Source: Bifidobacterium breve (lineage in GTDB: Bacteria > Actinomycetota > Actinomycetes > S36-B12). Taken from it: 17,141 bases of DNA. Location of the stretch: positions 1 through 17,141 of the forward strand of contig CAMBQX010000017.1 in assembly GCA_945870085.1 (NCBI GenBank), given 5' to 3'. The first letter of the stretch is position 1. Every line of letters starts with the position of its first letter. The position numbers and the translations under genes are program-made. A model generated the notes under the pieces. It ran no database searches, was not told the DNA's origin, and saw only the letters and a program-made list of their open reading frames with translations. Of this stretch, positions 13,881 to 17,141 are shown piece by piece.

Positions 13881-14762
13881 TTAGATAACTGGCGGTCGAC
13901 CAGCTTTAGTCATCGCCCAGACCGTGCTCCACTTCATCGCGCGGCGCCCCGCCGGCTTAATACGCATACCTTCGCCCAAGCCTTGAAACCAAGCTTTAAG
14001 AGCCGACCGGTCATGTACTCGGGCCAATGTCAAACCAACCCAGGTGCCGACATAGAACGGCTCGAGCACCACCGGGAGATTGCGCCGTGCTAACCACACG
14101 CGGTTGCGCGCGTTCATTCGGTAATAGACATCGTGGCGAGCCGGATCAATTACCGGGTGGTTAACAATTAAATCCGCCGCATACCAAGGCACGAAACCTT
14201 CATCCCAAACCCGCCAAACCACGTCAATACCTTCATGGGCGTAGAAGAACTCAGCGGGCCAACCACCGATTGCCGAGAAAAGCGGTCGCCTGATAGCGAC
14301 CGCCCCCTCCCACAGTGCGGTCGCTTCACTTGGTTCGCCCGGATCGCCAACGCGAAGCCTTGGGACCCAGCGGCGCGGTGCGGGCAAACCCGTTGGGTCA
14401 ACAACCCGCGGCTGAATTAACCCCAGTTTTGGATCGTTAGCAAAACGATCAGCCACGATTCGCAAGAATAATTTGTCTGGCAGCGATGCATCATCGTCAA
14501 GGAAGAACAGCAGTTCACCGGCTACCAGTGGCACACCCGCGTTGCGGCCGGCTGGGATACCCAAATTCTCTCGAAGGTGAAGTGCCTTTACGCCAGCAGG
14601 TAGATCAACCGGTTGCCAGCCATTACCGACTACGACCACATCCACGTTGACATCATCCTGAGCGAGTACTGACTCAATGGCACGGTGCAAATCCGCGGGC
14701 CGCTGGCCCATCGTCAATATCACCACTGCGAAATGCGCTGCATCGAGCGGACTAACTGTCAC
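13881..14762 (-). CDS. Glycosyltransferase family 2 (rhamnosyltransferase-like)
   Basis: This is a soluble or membrane-associated GT-A enzyme of 293 residues. It opens with FAVVILTMGQRPADLHRAIESVLAQ, typical of GT2, then ENLGIPAGRNAGV at 65-77, the metal/nucleotide motif FLDDDAS at 87-93, and YAHEGIDVVWRVWDEGF at 174-190, the region that holds the catalytic base in WbbL-like rhamnosyltransferases. No membrane helices are clear. Donor and acceptor cannot be read; M. tuberculosis has a WbbL rhamnosyltransferase in the matching neighbourhood, but here the gene belongs to an operon with two CDP-alcohol phosphotransferases. The GTG at 14760-14762 starts 4 bases after the stop of the upstream gene, indicating one transcript. 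A role in decorating a phospholipid or polymer made by those enzymes is inference. Confidence 0.85.
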   Translation of the reverse strand: MTVSPLDAAHFAVVILTMGQRPADLHRAIESVLAQDDVNVDVVVVGNGWQPVDLPAGVKALHLRENLGIPAGRNAGVPLVAGELLFFLDDDASLPDKLFLRIVADRFANDPKLGLIQPRVVDPTGLPAPRRWVPRLRVGDPGEPSEATALWEGAVAIRRPLFSAIGGWPAEFFYAHEGIDVVWRVWDEGFVPWYAADLIVNHPVIDPARHDVYYRMNARNRVWLARRNLPVVLEPFYVGTWVGLTLARVHDRSALKAWFQGLGEGMRIKPAGRRAMKWSTVWAMTKAGRPPVI

Positions 14763-14766
14763 GGTA

Positions 14767-15564
14767 TCACTTCAGCTTACTCGATGAAAGGATCGAAAGT
14801 AGATGACCAATTATGGTTACCAAGCCCAAAATAACCAGCACGGCAACAAGTACTCTAGTACCGCCAAGTCCACCCGCGAACGTATCAAAAACGGCTGCGA
14901 TCAAAGCCAAGATGGTCAACTCCACCGAGTGATATGCGCGCTGGAACGGGAAAAACCGCACCAGGGATCGCAAACTCCGTAGGCCACTTGATTGCGGAAC
15001 GCCAACTGTCGCCTTGTCTTCAAGTCGCGGCATGTTGTTGTAGGCACGCGAGACATGAACCATGTCATTTAGTGCTTTGTTATAGAGAATTATTACTGCC
15101 AGCAGGGCACCAAGTAGCGGCCAAATGCTGTCAAGCCAGCCCGGGTTTGGGAAGCCAGCGGCCCGCAATCCCAATGCGATCGGGATCAACCCCTCGGTGG
15201 TGTAGTGACCAACTCGATCAAGGAACACTCCTTTGGGCGAGGAAGTCTGGCGCCACCGGGCGACTTCACCATCACAGCAATCCCAGAGCATCTGCAACTG
15301 CCCGAGAAATACCGCAAGCACCGCTCCCGGCAGCCCCGGGATCAAGAGAGCGAGTGCCACTGAAAATCCTGAGGCGATCATTAGCCAGGTCACTTGATTA
15401 GCGCTGATCGAAGTGCGAAGTAACACTCGTGTCAAATAAGGCGAGATCGCTCGCAAATACACATCTGCAACCCAATGCTCCGAATTAGCCCGGCCACGCA
15501 CCGATGGCGGTTGACCAACCTCACGAACCTCCGCCACCGTAGGACGCGCTGGACGCTCAATCAC
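14767..15564 (-). CDS. CDP-alcohol phosphotransferase family membrane protein with variant motif
   Basis: This protein of 265 residues belongs to the family that transfers a phospho-alcohol from a CDP-linked donor to another alcohol in the membrane. The motif starts at Asp95 and reads D-C-C-D-G-E-V-A-R, eight residues, Gly112, three residues, Asp116, three residues, then His120, where the family rule expects a fourth Asp that acts as catalytic base. Membrane helices flank it at about 57-75, 78-95, 121-135, 150-170 and 215-260. The long soluble N-terminus (1-35) is unusual for a simple phospholipid synthase. Its GTG start shares one base with the upstream TAG stop (TAGTG, 15562-15566), and GGAAGG lies just before, so translation is coupled. 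Substrates are unknown; it may be an altered or regulatory partner of the neighbouring enzyme. Confidence 0.87.
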   Translation of the reverse strand: MIERPARPTVAEVREVGQPPSVRGRANSEHWVADVYLRAISPYLTRVLLRTSISANQVTWLMIASGFSVALALLIPGLPGAVLAVFLGQLQMLWDCCDGEVARWRQTSSPKGVFLDRVGHYTTEGLIPIALGLRAAGFPNPGWLDSIWPLLGALLAVIILYNKALNDMVHVSRAYNNMPRLEDKATVGVPQSSGLRSLRSLVRFFPFQRAYHSVELTILALIAAVFDTFAGGLGGTRVLVAVLVILGLVTIIGHLLSILSSSKLK

Positions 15565-17141
15565 TAGGTACCGTCCTTCCCGGTGCGCTCTGCCGGATTT
15601 AAGGGGGCCGGATTTAGCGGGGCCGGATTACTGCTGGCTTGCCGCTGGGTCACTAGCCACTGCGCTGAGGCTATGACCACGAATAGCAATGCTCCCACTC
15701 CCGCACCGATACTCAACGTGAACTCAAAGATAGACGCGCCAAAGACGAATGCACACAACAGCAAAATAGTGCGCCCGTCCCACCCTAAACCCAGCCAGGT
15801 AAGCCACTTTGGCATTGCGTAACCTTGCAGTGCTCGATAGAGCACGTCATAGTGATGGAAAGTGAACACCGCCACCCACCAAAATGCCAGCACCACCAAA
15901 CTTTGCTGCCAAACCAAAGCCAATACGGCGACCAAGCCAAGTTCAACTAGGCGCAGTAACGCCGGGATCGCCCATGCTGATGGCATCAACCAAATTCGTT
16001 CCCGGGTTGCGGCCGGCAAAATTCGCGCAATGAGCGCCGCAATAGGGCCGCCGTCAAACTGCCGAGCCAGTAACACTCCTGCGGCTGCCGGTGCCAAACC
16101 ATGCCAGGTGGCGGTCCGTAAAATGCGCCCGGTGGTGACATACAAAAGCGCCAACAAAACACCGGCCAGCAGCACCAACAACGCCCACCGCGGGCCAAAG
16201 AGCGCGGCAACCACACTGATAATCAGCCACCGTTCACCAATCGGCAGGTGAATTGCCCGCTTGAACCATCTAATTGCAGAACGCCGATTCATCCGGGCCG
16301 ACAGCTCCATCGCACTACTTATTGACCGATCACCTGTTGTCCACCCACCAGCGCCGCCTACCGCACCATCATCAGGATCAGCAACATCCCGTGGCTCGAC
16401 ATTAGCCTCACGCATCCGCTGCACGCGCGAGAAGTCATAGTCGGTCATATGCCTGGTGGTTTGCAGCACTAGCAAAATCAGTGCTACGGGCCACATGTCA
16501 CTGCCCAGTACCATCGCACCGGCCGCAAGCCCCGCGTACGCCAGATACTCCTTCACCCGGTCAGTTGATGCATCGAGCCAAGCGCCGAGGGCTGAGAACT
16601 TGCGGGTGGCCCGCGCTACTTCGCCATCAACGCAGTCAATTATCAGGCTCAGTTGAAGCAGCACCGCCCCGATAACCACCGGCCACCGATAGCCGAGCGC
16701 GAAACACGCTGCCGCGCCGAGCCCTACCAAAAGTGAAATCACGGTTATCAGATTTGGGCTAAGGCCCAGGCGAATAGCAAATCGGGTAATTGGCTTTGAG
16801 AGTTTACGAACCACAAAAGTTGAGTAGAAGCCGTCGTCGACGCGGTTAGCTTGAAGTTGTGCGATGCGTTCATCGCTGACCGTGGCCACCGCCAGTTCAG
16901 CAACAGCCAGATCTGCTGGGCTCCGAAACCACGGCACATTCACCAATTCGACGGCTCTGCAGCTAACTCCACTTCGTACTATGGCAACAGCGACAAGTTG
17001 CACAGGATCAATTTCTAAGTCGGACTTTGAGCCCAGTGCACCAGTGGATACAGCCACGGCCATCGACTCAATCGCGTTGGCCGCCACCTCGGCATCAATG
17101 GCTGAAACTACTAGAGCTCCGACGAATTTATGGTCGGGTGC
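15564..17141 (-). CDS. DUF5941-type CDP-alcohol phosphotransferase, C-terminal 525 residues (cut by window edge)
   Basis: The frame is open to the last base of the window, and codons before the GTG at 17087 still read like protein (FVGALVVSAIDAE), so the gene most likely begins outside. The visible part starts with a soluble region resembling the end of a nucleotidyltransferase-like domain (DPVQLVAVAIVRSGVSCRA), then DDGFYSTFVVRKLSKPITRFA, known from actinobacterial DUF5941 proteins. The phosphotransferase motif is canonical: counting from GTG 17087, Asp151, Asp154-Gly155, Ala158-Arg159, Gly168, Asp172, Asp176. About eight membrane helices follow. The C-terminal tail carries repeats of N-P-A-P-L. 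DUF5941 function is unknown; a CDP-linked donor and membrane location follow from the family. It is the first visible gene of the operon with the second phosphotransferase and GT2. Confidence 0.85.
   Translation of the reverse strand, partial: APDHKFVGALVVSAIDAEVAANAIESMAVAVSTGALGSKSDLEIDPVQLVAVAIVRSGVSCRAVELVNVPWFRSPADLAVAELAVATVSDERIAQLQANRVDDGFYSTFVVRKLSKPITRFAIRLGLSPNLITVISLLVGLGAAACFALGYRWPVVIGAVLLQLSLIIDCVDGEVARATRKFSALGAWLDASTDRVKEYLAYAGLAAGAMVLGSDMWPVALILLVLQTTRHMTDYDFSRVQRMREANVEPRDVADPDDGAVGGAGGWTTGDRSISSAMELSARMNRRSAIRWFKRAIHLPIGERWLIISVVAALFGPRWALLVLLAGVLLALLYVTTGRILRTATWHGLAPAAAGVLLARQFDGGPIAALIARILPAATRERIWLMPSAWAIPALLRLVELGLVAVLALVWQQSLVVLAFWWVAVFTFHHYDVLYRALQGYAMPKWLTWLGLGWDGRTILLLCAFVFGASIFEFTLSIGAGVGALLFVVIASAQWLVTQRQASSNPAPLNPAPLNPAERTGKDGT
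15592..15631. repeat. 15-base tandem repeat encoding N-P-A-P-L units
   Basis: Units begin with GCCGGATT at 15592, 15607 and 15622, a strict 15-base period with two full copies and a partial third. The repeats lie in frame inside the C-terminal tail of the DUF5941-type gene and encode Asn-Pro-Ala-Pro-Leu. Copy number may vary between strains without breaking the frame. Confidence 0.75.

Noticed and set aside
1..17141. Mobile elements, CRISPR arrays, tRNA or rRNA genes
   Set aside because: No transposase or integrase motifs, no spaced direct repeats of array type and no RNA gene signatures were seen; gene order looks like conserved core genome.

Overview
The window is a stretch of chromosome from an actinobacterium. 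The evidence is a WhiB-family iron-sulfur regulator, coenzyme F420 genes in the actinobacterial FbiA/FbiB arrangement (FbiB being a ligase-nitroreductase fusion), a DUF3499 protein, an LCP-family cell-wall ligase, a TIGR03089 protein and frequent GTG starts. Base composition is only moderately GC-rich, which would suit a free-living or aquatic lineage better than Streptomyces or Mycobacterium; that placement is inference. From memory, the order manB / DUF3499 / whiB / fbiA / fbiB / mannose-1-phosphate guanylyltransferase / LCP / TIGR03089 resembles the M. tuberculosis Rv3257c-Rv3268 neighbourhood, so most of the window is an old conserved block and not an island.

Layout. Positions 1-5832 form a minus-strand run: a very large membrane glycosyltransferase, a DUF5719 protein overlapping it by 4 bases, DUF3499, and the start of phosphomannomutase manB, which is cut by the left edge. 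WhiB (5887-6144, minus) lies just upstream of this run, with a terminator-like hairpin around its stop codon. A 276-base divergent region rich in short inverted repeats separates whiB from the plus-strand pair fbiA-fbiB (6421-8809). Next come minus-strand mannose-1-phosphate guanylyltransferase (8828-9904), a plus-strand TIGR03089 protein whose start is only about 9 bases away, and a convergent minus-strand secreted SpoIID-like protein. A plus-strand LCP ligase is divergent from the SpoIID-like gene. The right end (13881-17141) is a minus-strand operon: a GT2 glycosyltransferase and two adjacent CDP-alcohol phosphotransferases. The upstream one is of DUF5941 type and runs off the right edge.

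Together the genes suggest two themes. One is GDP-mannose supply and envelope glycan building: phosphomannomutase, guanylyltransferase, two glycosyltransferases, two CDP-alcohol phosphotransferases and an LCP ligase that can attach a polymer to peptidoglycan. The other is maturation of coenzyme F420. I see no phage, transposon, CRISPR, tRNA or rRNA.

No wholly new system is proven. The best leads are the right-hand phosphotransferase operon, in which one enzyme has His in place of the last catalytic Asp, and the palindrome-rich whiB-fbiA control region.
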